A stretch of 64,000 nt of DNA from Prochlorococcus sp. MIT 1223. GTDB lineage: Bacteria; Cyanobacteriota; Cyanobacteriia; PCC-6307; Cyanobiaceae. The DNA lies in the NCBI RefSeq assembly GCF_034092465.1, contig NZ_CP139303.1, positions 186,001-250,000 on the forward strand, read 5' to 3'. Every line of letters begins with the position of its first letter. Positions within the stretch are counted from its first letter, which is position 1. The notes below the pieces were generated by a model. That model was not told where the DNA came from. It made no database searches and saw nothing but the letters and a program-made list of their open reading frames with translations. Positions 39,440-48,027 of the stretch are shown in pieces. Position numbers and translations under genes: made by a program.

Positions 39440-39874
39440 TCATTTGCTTAGGCTTAACTCTGGTCCTTCAATTAGCCATTGTTCTAAAAGAAGGCCAGCA
39501 GCTTCACTATCTATTTTGCCTGATCGATCGCTATGAAGCTTTAAATTTGCTTTTGCTTGCCATGTACTGGAATGTTCGTTTACCCAAGCTATTGGCAAAT
39601 TAAGAGCATTGGCAATCCTTAGGCCATATTCCATGCAAAACTTTCCTTGGATTGTTTTTTCTCCAGATTTGCCAAATGGTAGTCCTATTACAAGCCCCTC
39701 TACCTTTCTATTTTTACAAAGCTGATTGATTACATTTAGATCACTTTCAAAATCTTTTCTAATTAATGGTTTTAATCTCGTAACGGTTATCCCGAGAGGA
39801 TCACAACCGGCTAAACCAATTCTCTTTTTCCCGACATCTAAGCTTAGAACTGATTTTGCTTTTGGTCTCTTCAT
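39440..39874 (-). CDS. ruvX: Putative pre-16S rRNA nuclease / Holliday junction resolvase-like RuvX (YqgF)
   Basis: YqgF-type RNase H-like protein, implicated in maturing the 5' end of 16S rRNA. In 144 residues: the catalytic Asp in LSLDVGKKRIGLAGCDP (about 11-25), the Glu in VEGLVIGLPFG and the Asp/Ser region in NEHSSTWQA and KIDSEAAGLLLEQWL. Its start overlaps the upstream gene's stop by 4 bases, so translation is likely coupled. Confidence 0.9.
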   Translation of the reverse strand: MKRPKAKSVLSLDVGKKRIGLAGCDPLGITVTRLKPLIRKDFESDLNVINQLCKNRKVEGLVIGLPFGKSGEKTIQGKFCMEYGLRIANALNLPIAWVNEHSSTWQAKANLKLHSDRSGKIDSEAAGLLLEQWLIEGPELSLSK

Positions 39875-40920
39875 TTAATTTTACTAAATAAGAAGGGAGA
39901 GGGCAAAGGAGGTTGATTTGGCTTAAGTCCACCAAATATTGCTTCTAAAGTATTTCCTTTTAAAACTAAGTTTTTATTAGCTTTTCTTTTCCATAAAGTT
40001 CTTCCTAAAATTACTGATTCTCCTTTTTCTTTCCAATTAAGTTCTTCGAGTATATTATTTGTATGTATATCTGAAGCCAATGTTTCAATAGATATCTTAG
40101 GCCAACTAACTATTAATTTATTTAGCAAATAAGGAATAGATTTAATCAGTCTGGAATCCCAAGCTATATCTCGAATTATTTCCAGAGATAATAATTCTTC
40201 AGAACAAATAGGTGTGATTAATCCAAGTAGTGCTATATATTCATCTTGATTCTTAGTTAAAAGAATTAAATTTTCTGGTTCATTTCGATCTATTAGATCC
40301 ATCCATTGATTGTCGACTATGTCTCTATATTGAGGAGATTCAGCTCTGTTTTTCAACCTCCATAGCACTTGACCATTTGATCGTGATAAAGGTTGGCAAG
40401 AGACATTTAATGGCAATTTATTAGATTCTAGGCAGTCTGGATCTGGGTGTTCTCCGCATTCCCAGCTTTTCATTATTTTTAAGGGCTGGAAACCAATTTC
40501 TCTTGATAATGAAAGTTGATCAGTTTCAGAACTTGGTAATCTTATTAACCAGTTTTGAGTGACATTTTTTTGGGTCTGTATAGCTGCTTGTAGAAGTGAT
40601 TTACTTGCTTCTAATTTTGTTGATTGTTTCGGATCTTTTATAAACTCTGGGAAGGAAAGTGACCAGCATGAACCTCTTCTATTATTAGGTTGAAGAACAA
40701 CAATAGCTATTAGATCACCACCCTCAAGTGCTACAAGGCATTTTGGTTGCCGTTTTGGAATTAGACCTTTTAATTTACCCTCTGCTTCGGATAACCATGT
40801 TTTTATAAGCATTATTTGCATCCAGCCAATTCTTCGCGTTTGCTCACTTGAGGCAAGCATGGGAAGGTGCTTAGCTTGCAGTGCCTCAATTTTTAAATTT
40901 TCGCTTTTAGTATTAGACAA
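39871..40920 (-). CDS. Conserved cyanobacterial protein, GNAT-like
   Basis: A 349-residue protein of unknown function. The N-terminal half (about 10-160) has features of a GNAT acyltransferase: IEALQAKHLPML, CLVALEGGDLIAIVVLQP, a helix around LLQAAIQTQKN and the REIGFQPLKIMKSWE turn. The second half repeats a similar pattern (LLTKNQDEYIALLGLITPI and ILEELNWKEKGESVILGRTL), so it may be a double GNAT fold. No catalytic residues can be fixed. It is 42 bases from the CofE-like gene and overlaps ruvX. Confidence 0.7.
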   Translation of the reverse strand: MSNTKSENLKIEALQAKHLPMLASSEQTRRIGWMQIMLIKTWLSEAEGKLKGLIPKRQPKCLVALEGGDLIAIVVLQPNNRRGSCWSLSFPEFIKDPKQSTKLEASKSLLQAAIQTQKNVTQNWLIRLPSSETDQLSLSREIGFQPLKIMKSWECGEHPDPDCLESNKLPLNVSCQPLSRSNGQVLWRLKNRAESPQYRDIVDNQWMDLIDRNEPENLILLTKNQDEYIALLGLITPICSEELLSLEIIRDIAWDSRLIKSIPYLLNKLIVSWPKISIETLASDIHTNNILEELNWKEKGESVILGRTLWKRKANKNLVLKGNTLEAIFGGLKPNQPPLPSPFLFSKIK

Positions 40921-40962
40921 ATCTCCTTTAAAATTTACCTTATATATATAGTAATAATAATA

Positions 40963-42138
40963 TTATTTTTTAAAAGGTCTTATCAAAACTATTGGAGTCT
41001 GTTGATTTCCATTGCCTGCAGGATTAGTTGAAAGGACATGCTTAAGAAATTTTACATTAGATTGATCTGTAGTCTCTAATACTTTGACTTTGCCAAGGTC
41101 ATTTACATCAACTATGGCAATATCAATACCTAAATTCTTTGAGGCTTCATAACAAAAGATATTTTCTTTTATTGGTCCTAAAACAATAGTCTGATCATAT
41201 GGAGGTGTCGTACCTGTGATGTCGTCTATTAGGCGAGCTTGTTTTCCCGCTAGACGATAAAAAATTCCTTTAATTCCTATTAGTTTGAAAATAGATCCAA
41301 AGAACAATGATGTTATTGCTCTAGTGGGGCCAATTATATTTATAAGCGATTGCATCCCACATGCTGTAGCTAAACTACTGGTTGGATGAAATGGTAGACA
41401 GAGTATCCTTGAGATGAATGAAGTTTTAATAAAAGTTGGAGAAATATATCTCCCTTGCATTATTGCTAAAGGAGTTTCGCCTATTGTTAATATGTCCCCA
41501 GGTTTAATTATTTTTGAACAGTATTCATTAATTACATCGTATGGATTATCTAGCTTTCCAAGAATATGAGTCTTTATAGGTAGCAACATTGAGCCATTTG
41601 AAGATTTTATCCAGTTATCATTTTGTGTATTTCTAAATGGTTTAGAAATTGGCAAAACAAAGCCTTCTTTATTTTTGATTATTCCAAAAGGTCCATAATT
41701 CTCCCAAATAACATCAATCCATATTGTTTCCGATAGAATATTTATATCATTAATGCATGGTTCTTCTTCTAAGATAATCTCTACCTTTATTTTAGTATCT
41801 TTATTACTTTTAACAATATATGCTTGCCAGTAATTATCTTTTCTATTCTCTTCATCAGGATGTTCAGTAATTATCCTTACTTTAGACTTTATATGTCCAA
41901 TTTCTCTTTTGCTTAATACTTTGGGCTTGATTTTTAAACTAGGAATCATAACCTCAATTCTTTTATGTGTATTTTTAATATGAAGCCAACCTGTGATTAT
42001 TATTTTATTATTGCTTACATTTATAAGCCAGTCAATTGGACTAAGTTTTAATGGAGATTGCTTCCTCAGTGAATGAGATAATTCAATCGTAAATAATAAA
42101 ACAAAGAGTATAATTATGAATGTTGTAATTAGGTTCAT
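40963..42138 (-). CDS. CofE-like protein (F420-0:gamma-glutamyl ligase homologue) with membrane anchor
   Basis: A 391-residue protein starting with a membrane segment (about 3-23, ITTFIIILFVLLFTIEL). Residues about 30-170 form a beta-rich region of unknown type. The C-terminal half (about 195-391) resembles the CofE fold: IIKPGDILTIGETPLAIMQG matches the family's start, and residues near DDITGTTPPYDQTIVLGP and IAIVDVNDLGKVKVL also fit. Genuine CofE adds glutamate to coenzyme F420, a cofactor not known to be made by Prochlorococcus, so a different substrate is likely. I base this on fold resemblance only. Confidence 0.65.
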   Translation of the reverse strand: MNLITTFIIILFVLLFTIELSHSLRKQSPLKLSPIDWLINVSNNKIIITGWLHIKNTHKRIEVMIPSLKIKPKVLSKREIGHIKSKVRIITEHPDEENRKDNYWQAYIVKSNKDTKIKVEIILEEEPCINDINILSETIWIDVIWENYGPFGIIKNKEGFVLPISKPFRNTQNDNWIKSSNGSMLLPIKTHILGKLDNPYDVINEYCSKIIKPGDILTIGETPLAIMQGRYISPTFIKTSFISRILCLPFHPTSSLATACGMQSLINIIGPTRAITSLFFGSIFKLIGIKGIFYRLAGKQARLIDDITGTTPPYDQTIVLGPIKENIFCYEASKNLGIDIAIVDVNDLGKVKVLETTDQSNVKFLKHVLSTNPAGNGNQQTPIVLIRPFKK

Positions 42139-42229
42139 TTCTCCTAGATAACGTTTATAGAGAATACATTATTAAATGTATATTGGTGACTTATTATAAT
42201 AATGTACATGCTTTATTGTTATTAAATAA

Positions 42230-42787
42230 TTAACGGGGATCTGCATATCCGTCTTTTGCAGCTTCACTATTATATTCATTAAAGCTCTTTATACTTACAG
42301 TGAAATCAGGTGTTTTTAATCCAGTTGATTTACTTATCGCATTATTTATATCTTCTATAGGAACTTGTCCTTCTGCATCAAGAATAATTTCACCTTCTCC
42401 ATTTATAACAACCACTTGAGGGATATTGCCATGCCAGTAATACGATGGATCACTTTTGTTTCTTGAATTTTTATTCTGAAGCTCATCAGTAGTTAAAGGA
42501 ATTAGATCAATTTCAGAAGGCCATAATAACTTTATACCTGAAACTACAGGAGCAAATACTTTGCTTGTCTTACTATCATCTAAGTAGAAAACCAAAACAG
42601 ATGTCCTATGATTTTTTAATGACTCTGAAAGAGTTGTTGATGGAGGGACTAGGGCACCGTTGCCAGTAACAATTGTAAAAATATTGCCTTCATAACTATC
42701 GTTATCAAGAGATGCATGAGCACTTGGAATAAAGCAAAAGATAATTGCCAATATACATATGAACTTTTTTATTTTGTTATTCATCAA
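42230..42787 (-). CDS. Exported thioredoxin-fold protein without CxxC
   Basis: A 185-residue protein with a signal peptide (about 1-25, ending near AHA), so probably lumenal or periplasmic. The mature domain looks like a thioredoxin fold: TSVLVFYLDDSKTSKVFAP at the site where WCxxC normally sits, then YWHGNIPQVVVINGEGEIIL with the cis-Pro region. The catalytic cysteines are absent (DSKTSK), so it is unlikely to be a redox enzyme. Similar proteins in cyanobacteria are thylakoid-associated. The role is unknown. Confidence 0.72.
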   Translation of the reverse strand: MMNNKIKKFICILAIIFCFIPSAHASLDNDSYEGNIFTIVTGNGALVPPSTTLSESLKNHRTSVLVFYLDDSKTSKVFAPVVSGIKLLWPSEIDLIPLTTDELQNKNSRNKSDPSYYWHGNIPQVVVINGEGEIILDAEGQVPIEDINNAISKSTGLKTPDFTVSIKSFNEYNSEAAKDGYADPR

Positions 42788-42830
42788 AAAAGATTAAAGA
42801 GTTGATTGATTCATCTATACAAATAATAAG

Positions 42831-44459
42831 TCAACCTCTTGAGAAGGTCCTTCCCATTCCTTGTGCGATGCCTTTACCAACTAATCCTATTGCCCTACCT
42901 ATTACTTTTGTTAATAAAACAACCATTAAGTCACCAATATATTTTATTAAAGATTGTAGCTGTGGCGAAATGGCATCTCTTGCTTCAATTAACAAAGCGA
43001 CTTGTTGCTGCAACCAACCCAGACTCTGAAGTTCATCGTCTCTAGCTTCTACGAAGAAGATGGTCTCGATTTCGTTCTTGTTGAATTTATATAACTGTCT
43101 CTTGCTCTCATAAAGTCTGATTGGTCTTTTTATTAGATTTTGTATTTGGCTTTGACTGTTAAGTTGGTTTCTAAGTCTGTCGAGTTCACGCGTAGGAACA
43201 AGATTTTGGTTTAGTAGAAAATGCCTTAGATCAGACCATTCAGAACATACATTAATTAGCTCTGAACTCAGAACTTCTGCAGTTCTAATTAACCAATTAC
43301 TAATAAGTATTTCTACATGTATCAATGCTCTTGGGTCGTCAATTGGCAGTAACTTGCCTTCTAAAAGTAAGGACTTACTGTGTATTAAAGGATGCAAAAA
43401 TAATGTTGGATTAGGAAGTTCTTCATCTAGCTCTGTTAAATCAATTCGATTTATCAACTCTTCTTCTACGATCACTTGTTCACCGTTAAGTTGCAACCTT
43501 AAATAACTACCGATTAGTGATCTAATAGATTCCTTCCTAAGAGTTATCTGGAGATCGTTCCATAATAATAAAGTTTTAGACTCATCAGTCTTAGAATCAT
43601 TTATCTTAATTATAACTCTATCTAGTTGCTTTAGTAGCGAGTGGAAAAGTTCTTTTTGATAAATTGGCTTTATTGCATCTATTGCTAGAAGACAACCCGA
43701 GGAATTAATTATGTCTACATTAATAGTATCTGCCAATCGGGCGAAGATCTCTTTCCATACTGTTGATGAATCTTTTTTAGTTAAAGTAATATTTGTTTTG
43801 TATTCGTTAGTATCTTGATTACTTAGACTGTTATCTTGATTTATCTTCTTGATTGATTTCTCTGGTAACCCCCAAAGGTAATGCAAAATATATTTTGCTT
43901 GGTTCAACTCTCTTTTACGTCCTTGTAAAACTAATTCAATAATTGGATTTTTTTTAGAAGTATTAAGTAACTTTTCTATGGAATCAAGATCTGAATCTAT
44001 TTGGTGCACCCCACTTATTAATAGCCATTGACCTAATCCTAAAATAGGTATATTTAATTTATTCTTTACTGAAACATTCTCTTTTAGTTTAACAACTCTT
44101 CCACCTTCAAGAACAGTTTTAATTGAGTTTTTGAGAACTTCAGAATTTGGATCTTGAATTAGTCCTGCACAATTCAAATTAAGTAACTCTTGGGTATTTA
44201 GAGAAAGTCTTCTAGGTAATACAATTAGTAAGGGTGATGGATGCCAGCGATCCTTTAGCCTTATTAGTTCTATTTCTAGACTTGCAGGCAGTTCAATACT
44301 TTCTATAAAAAATACAACTAGGCTTGGATGTCGTGTCAGTTTTTCTTTAGATAATGCTATCTCAAGGGGGACTTTTGAGTCTGACAATTGAATTGCTAAG
44401 GACTCGCCAATTAAATCAGGAGCAATTATTAGTATCTGTTTGGGCTTTCCCTCGTTCAA
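42831..44459 (-). CDS. DUF3685 protein with N-terminal pseudo-receiver domain
   Basis: A 542-residue protein of the DUF3685 family, found in cyanobacteria and plastids; function unknown. The first ~125 residues look like a response-regulator receiver: ILIIAPDLIGESLAIQL, a central strand LVVFFIES where the phosphorylatable Asp should be but is not obvious, and a terminal VLKNSIKTVLEGGRVV. The long C-terminal part is helical, with a hydrophobic tail (IGDLMVVLLTKVIGRAIGLVGKGIA, about 508-532) that could sit at a membrane. No HTH is seen, so it is not a classical response regulator. Confidence 0.78.
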   Translation of the reverse strand: MNEGKPKQILIIAPDLIGESLAIQLSDSKVPLEIALSKEKLTRHPSLVVFFIESIELPASLEIELIRLKDRWHPSPLLIVLPRRLSLNTQELLNLNCAGLIQDPNSEVLKNSIKTVLEGGRVVKLKENVSVKNKLNIPILGLGQWLLISGVHQIDSDLDSIEKLLNTSKKNPIIELVLQGRKRELNQAKYILHYLWGLPEKSIKKINQDNSLSNQDTNEYKTNITLTKKDSSTVWKEIFARLADTINVDIINSSGCLLAIDAIKPIYQKELFHSLLKQLDRVIIKINDSKTDESKTLLLWNDLQITLRKESIRSLIGSYLRLQLNGEQVIVEEELINRIDLTELDEELPNPTLFLHPLIHSKSLLLEGKLLPIDDPRALIHVEILISNWLIRTAEVLSSELINVCSEWSDLRHFLLNQNLVPTRELDRLRNQLNSQSQIQNLIKRPIRLYESKRQLYKFNKNEIETIFFVEARDDELQSLGWLQQQVALLIEARDAISPQLQSLIKYIGDLMVVLLTKVIGRAIGLVGKGIAQGMGRTFSRG

Positions 44460-44573
44460 TTAATTCACCAAAAAGTCGTATATCTGAAATGTAACGAATA
44501 CTTTTCAAATGATCCATAGACAAACAGAAATATATTCGCGAAATTGATTATGCTCCTATCTTTATCTTGATTT

Positions 44574-45341
44574 TCATGCGAAATAACTATTAGTTTTTGT
44601 GAAGTCCTGAAGCCTTGGGCTTGATAAAGCTTTTTGAGCATTTTTTAAATCAAATTTCTTGTCGTAGAGTGCTCTCCCGACAATTACTCCTTTAACCCCT
44701 TGCTCTTCTAGGGGTATGAGAGATAGAAGGTCAGCTATAGATCCGATCCCACCTGATGCGATTACAGGCACTTTACTCACTTCAGCTATTGATCTAAGTG
44801 ATTCAATGTTTGGTCCTTCAAGCGTTCCGTCAGTTGATATGTCAGTACTTATTATTGCCGCTATGTCTTGATTCGAAATTTCCCTAGCCAGATCTGTTGC
44901 ATTTATTTCGCTTTGAGTTATCCAACCTCTAGTTGCAACTTTTCCATCCTTAGCATCTATCCCTATAATTATCCTGCCGGGATACATGTTGGTCAATTTG
45001 ATTACCAGATCAGGTTGTTCAATAGCAATAGTTCCAAGAATTACTTTTTCAATTCCATAATTTAAAAGTTGTTTCGCTCTTTCAATGCTTCTTATCCCGC
45101 CTCCAATCTGAATTGGGATTTGCAATGATTTAGATATTTCTAAAATTGGTTCATCATTACTAATATTTCCGGTCTTGGCGCCATTAAGATCCACTAGATG
45201 TAATCTTTTAGCTCCATTCTTTTGCCAGTAAATGGCTTGAGACTTTGGGTTACTACTGAATTGAGTTACTTTGTGGTAATCGCCTTGATTTAGTCTCACA
45301 CAATTCCCATCAAGAAGATCTATTGCAGGAATTACTTCCAT
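44574..45341 (-). CDS. hisA: Phosphoribosylformimino-5-aminoimidazole carboxamide ribotide isomerase
   Basis: Isomerises ProFAR to PRFAR in histidine synthesis. The 255-residue TIM barrel has the internal two-fold repeat: MEVIPAIDLLDGNCVRLNQG (catalytic Asp8), LHLVDLNGAK, QIGGGIRS in the first half and IIGIDAKDGKVATRGW, STDISTDGTLEGPN and VIASGGIGS in the second. The length is standard. It is transcribed away from the CSP41-like gene, with a 99-base divergent gap. Confidence 0.97.
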   Translation of the reverse strand: MEVIPAIDLLDGNCVRLNQGDYHKVTQFSSNPKSQAIYWQKNGAKRLHLVDLNGAKTGNISNDEPILEISKSLQIPIQIGGGIRSIERAKQLLNYGIEKVILGTIAIEQPDLVIKLTNMYPGRIIIGIDAKDGKVATRGWITQSEINATDLAREISNQDIAAIISTDISTDGTLEGPNIESLRSIAEVSKVPVIASGGIGSIADLLSLIPLEEQGVKGVIVGRALYDKKFDLKNAQKALSSPRLQDFTKTNSYFA

Positions 45342-45440
45342 TTTTATTAAAAGCAGTTACTTAATACATATTGCATCGCAACCATTTGTTTTGGCAGCTA
45401 TTTACGCGCTTCAATAGAAGAGTTGTCATTTTGAAGACCC

Positions 45441-46361
45441 TTGAAAATTCTCATTATTGGTGGGACCAGGTTTATTGGAAAATCTCTTGTAAGGAAATTA
45501 GCAAGTAAAGGTTACGAAATAACCTTGTTTACAAGAGGCCTTAACCCTGTACCTGATTTTGTTGAGCATATAAAGGGAGATCGACATGTCCAGGATGATC
45601 TTCAATCTCTAGCTGGTAGGAATTTTGATGTAATTACAGATTCTTCTGGAAGAACCTTAGAAGACAGTAAAAGGATAATTGAGATAACAGGACATCCTAA
45701 TTTGAGGTTTATTTATATAAGTTCGGCTGGTGTTTATCAAAAATCGGAAGTACTTCCTCTAAATGAGGAATGCTTAATAGATGAAAATAGTAGACATATC
45801 GGTAAGTACTTAACAGAAATTTGGTTGAAGGAGGAAAAGATTCCATATACAAGTTTCAGGCCTACATATATATATGGCCCAGGAAATTATAATCCAATTG
45901 AGAAATGGTTCTTTGATAGATTATTGAACAAAAGGCCTATACCTATTCCTGACAATGGTCATACGATAACTCAATTAGGCCATGTTGAGGATTTAACTAG
46001 TGCAATAGCAAAATCTCTTGAATCTGATAAAACGCTTAATCAAATATATAATTGTTCTAGCAAACAAGCCGTTACCTTCAAAGGCTTAGTTTATATAGCA
46101 GCAAAAGCGTGTGGTGTTATTAAATCTGATATAAATCTAACATCATTTAATTCTTCAATGCTAGATAGTAAATCTCGAAAGGCTTTCCCATTAAGGCTTG
46201 AGCATTTTTATACTGATATATCCAAGTTAGAAAAAGACATTGATTGGACGCCAGAATATGACATAAATCAAGGATTTATTGATAGTTATAATAATGATTA
46301 TCTTCTTAATAGAAATAATGAAATAGATTTTACTTCTGATGAGAAATTGATTGACTCCTAA
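45441..46361 (+). CDS. NAD(P)-binding protein of the CSP41 type (atypical SDR)
   Basis: An extended SDR of 306 residues related to chloroplast stem-loop-binding proteins (CSP41), which bind and protect plastid RNAs; cyanobacterial relatives are also thought to bind RNA. The Rossmann motif is IIGGTRFIGKSLVRKL (about 4-19). The YxxxK catalytic pair of true epimerases is replaced by SRHIGKYLTE (about 117-126), matching the CSP41 branch, which has lost it. FRPTYIYGPGNYNPIEKWF is also characteristic. The start is TTG. Its end overlaps pgsA tail to tail by 32 bases. Confidence 0.88.
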   Translation: MKILIIGGTRFIGKSLVRKLASKGYEITLFTRGLNPVPDFVEHIKGDRHVQDDLQSLAGRNFDVITDSSGRTLEDSKRIIEITGHPNLRFIYISSAGVYQKSEVLPLNEECLIDENSRHIGKYLTEIWLKEEKIPYTSFRPTYIYGPGNYNPIEKWFFDRLLNKRPIPIPDNGHTITQLGHVEDLTSAIAKSLESDKTLNQIYNCSSKQAVTFKGLVYIAAKACGVIKSDINLTSFNSSMLDSKSRKAFPLRLEHFYTDISKLEKDIDWTPEYDINQGFIDSYNNDYLLNRNNEIDFTSDEKLIDS

Positions 46362-46899
46362 TATATCCTAGGGCTGAAGTAAGAGCTAGTAGTAATGATG
46401 GCCAGAATATATACCAACCTATCAAATTTAACTTTAGTTTTATATATATACCTCCAAGTTCTGCTGGCCATAAAAGAAGGATAATGCTAAAAAACTGTAA
46501 GAAAGTTTTCACTTTAGCTCCAACAGAGGCTGGCCCACCACTTGGTATATCTGATCTCCATGTAGAAACAACTATTTCTCTAGTTAATAATATCCATACT
46601 GACCATAATGGAAGTAAATTAATTTTACATAGCCATATTATCGGAGCTAATAATAGTAATTTATCTGCGAGAGGATCAAGTTTAGAGCCGAAGGAACTTA
46701 CTGTTCCTGAGAGTCTTGCAATCTTTCCATCTAATATATCTGTTAATCCTCCTATTAATATTAAAGCCCAAGCTAATAACAACTTATTGTAAGTTAGCAA
46801 AATAATAATTGGTAGGCCAATAAGACATCTAAATATGGTAAGGAAATTAGCTAATGCACGATACTTACGATTTCTTAATAATAAGTTATTTTCTTTCAT
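46330..46899 (-). CDS. pgsA: CDP-diacylglycerol-glycerol-3-phosphate 3-phosphatidyltransferase
   Basis: Makes phosphatidylglycerophosphate, precursor of phosphatidylglycerol, which photosystem II requires. The 189-residue membrane protein has the CDP-alcohol phosphotransferase motif, with DGKIAR followed by the acidic residues in GSKLDPLADK. Four to five hydrophobic segments follow, as in the family. The ends overlap CSP41 for 32 bases. The YqeG-like phosphatase at 38.3 kb could act in the next step. Confidence 0.93.
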   Translation of the reverse strand: MKENNLLLRNRKYRALANFLTIFRCLIGLPIIILLTYNKLLLAWALILIGGLTDILDGKIARLSGTVSSFGSKLDPLADKLLLLAPIIWLCKINLLPLWSVWILLTREIVVSTWRSDIPSGGPASVGAKVKTFLQFFSIILLLWPAELGGIYIKLKLNLIGWYIFWPSLLLALTSALGYIRSQSISHQK

Positions 46900-46967
46900 A
46901 TGGTTAATTGTTTAAATTTAGATGGTAATCTTCATAAGAAATAATATATATATATTTTACAGGAAGG

Positions 46968-46990
46968 CATATTTCCCCATAGGAAATGTG
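46968..46990 (+). other. Hairpin with near-perfect arms in the pgsA to PCC-Grx gap
   Basis: CATATTTCC and GGAAATGTG pair over 9 positions with one G-T wobble and a 5-base loop. Two direct copies of ATGACCTAT follow at 47017-47025 and 47062-47070. The 259-base gap otherwise holds only an ATG-started frame of 16 codons. The elements may belong to an unannotated RNA or operators, but there is no T run and no clear promoter. Confidence 0.3.
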
Positions 46991-47158
46991 ATAATAAAGA
47001 AATAAATCAATGAAGAATGACCTATTTTTTACTTTTTGTGCTCCTAGCGTCGTTGGTTAGTATGACCTATATTGTTGGTAGGTTAAATAGTAATTAAATT
47101 TATTGAAAATGCTCTTTATTGCTTAATTATATTGTAAAATTTAAAAAAAATATTTTCT

Positions 47159-47770
47159 ATGAGATTAAAAAACATAAGACTTACTAAGTCAACAGATTTA
47201 CTAATTAGTCTAGAAGAATTATCTAAGAAGGAAAAGTTAGAAGGTTATGTATTAAGTATTGTAGGTGACTTATCAACTGCAACTTTTAAGTGCCCTAACC
47301 ACGAAGAAATAAAAAAATTATCAGGTCACTTTGAGATAATATCTTTAGGAGGAACAATATCTCCTCATAACACACATCTCCATTTGAGCGTATCAGATGA
47401 TAAATGTCAGTTATTTGGCGGTCATTTAGAAAAAGGTTCACTAGTATTAAAGGCAGTTGATATATTGGTTGGCTTTTTAGATCTAGATAATGAACACCAA
47501 AACAGTCAGTTACCAATTAGTCTAATAAATAGAGTAGAAGTCTATATTTTAGAGGGATGTCCTTGGTCTAAGAGAGCAGTTCGGCTTTTAAAAATGTTAG
47601 ATATTCCACATAACATTATTACTCTAAAAGATGACGACGAGTTTGAAAAATTAAACAAAAGATCCCATTCTACAACTTTTCCTCAGATCTTTATTGATGG
47701 ATCTTTTGTTGGTGGATACGACGAACTAGTTAGGTTGAGTAACGAAGGACATTTATCTAATCTAAAATGA
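47159..47770 (+). CDS. PCC/DUF296 domain fused to a monothiol-type glutaredoxin
   Basis: A 203-residue two-domain protein. Residues about 5-118 are a PCC (DUF296) domain: LEGYVLSIVGDLSTATFK, FEIISLGGTISPHNTHLHLS, FGGHLEKG, the last His-rich strand resembling the family's metal or ligand site. Residues about 122-200 are a glutaredoxin: VEVYILEGCPWSKRAVRLLK with CPWS, a single active cysteine; TTFPQIFIDGSFVGGYDEL has the TFP and GGYDEL motifs. The function is unknown. It is 4 bases overlapped by the next small gene. Confidence 0.85.
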   Translation: MRLKNIRLTKSTDLLISLEELSKKEKLEGYVLSIVGDLSTATFKCPNHEEIKKLSGHFEIISLGGTISPHNTHLHLSVSDDKCQLFGGHLEKGSLVLKAVDILVGFLDLDNEHQNSQLPISLINRVEVYILEGCPWSKRAVRLLKMLDIPHNIITLKDDDEFEKLNKRSHSTTFPQIFIDGSFVGGYDELVRLSNEGHLSNLK

Positions 47771-47979
47771 ATCTAGATAGCTTTACAAAGTCATTTAACG
47801 ATTATTGGAATAGTAAGCCATTCTGGTGTCAGCCTTGGTCGATAATCCTTTCAGGAATAACCTTAATTGGTTTTACTTGGTTTGTCTTTTCTAGTTATTT
47901 CTTCTCAATAATAATTACATTAATTGTCTTAACTTGGTGGATATTATTCTTAATCATAGCCCCTAAGGCTTCTACTTAA
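47767..47979 (+). CDS. Small two-helix membrane protein
   Basis: A 70-residue protein with an N-terminal soluble stretch including WNSKPFWCQPWSI and two hydrophobic segments (about 25-45 and 48-65). Similar short proteins (DUF6737-like) occur widely in cyanobacteria without known role. Its ATG overlaps the stop of the fusion gene (ATGA), pointing to one transcript. Confidence 0.72.
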   Translation: MNLDSFTKSFNDYWNSKPFWCQPWSIILSGITLIGFTWFVFSSYFFSIIITLIVLTWWILFLIIAPKAST

Positions 47980-48027
47980 TAGCGATAAAGTAAACTTATT
48001 TATTTTATCTAACCTCTTCTAATTAAA

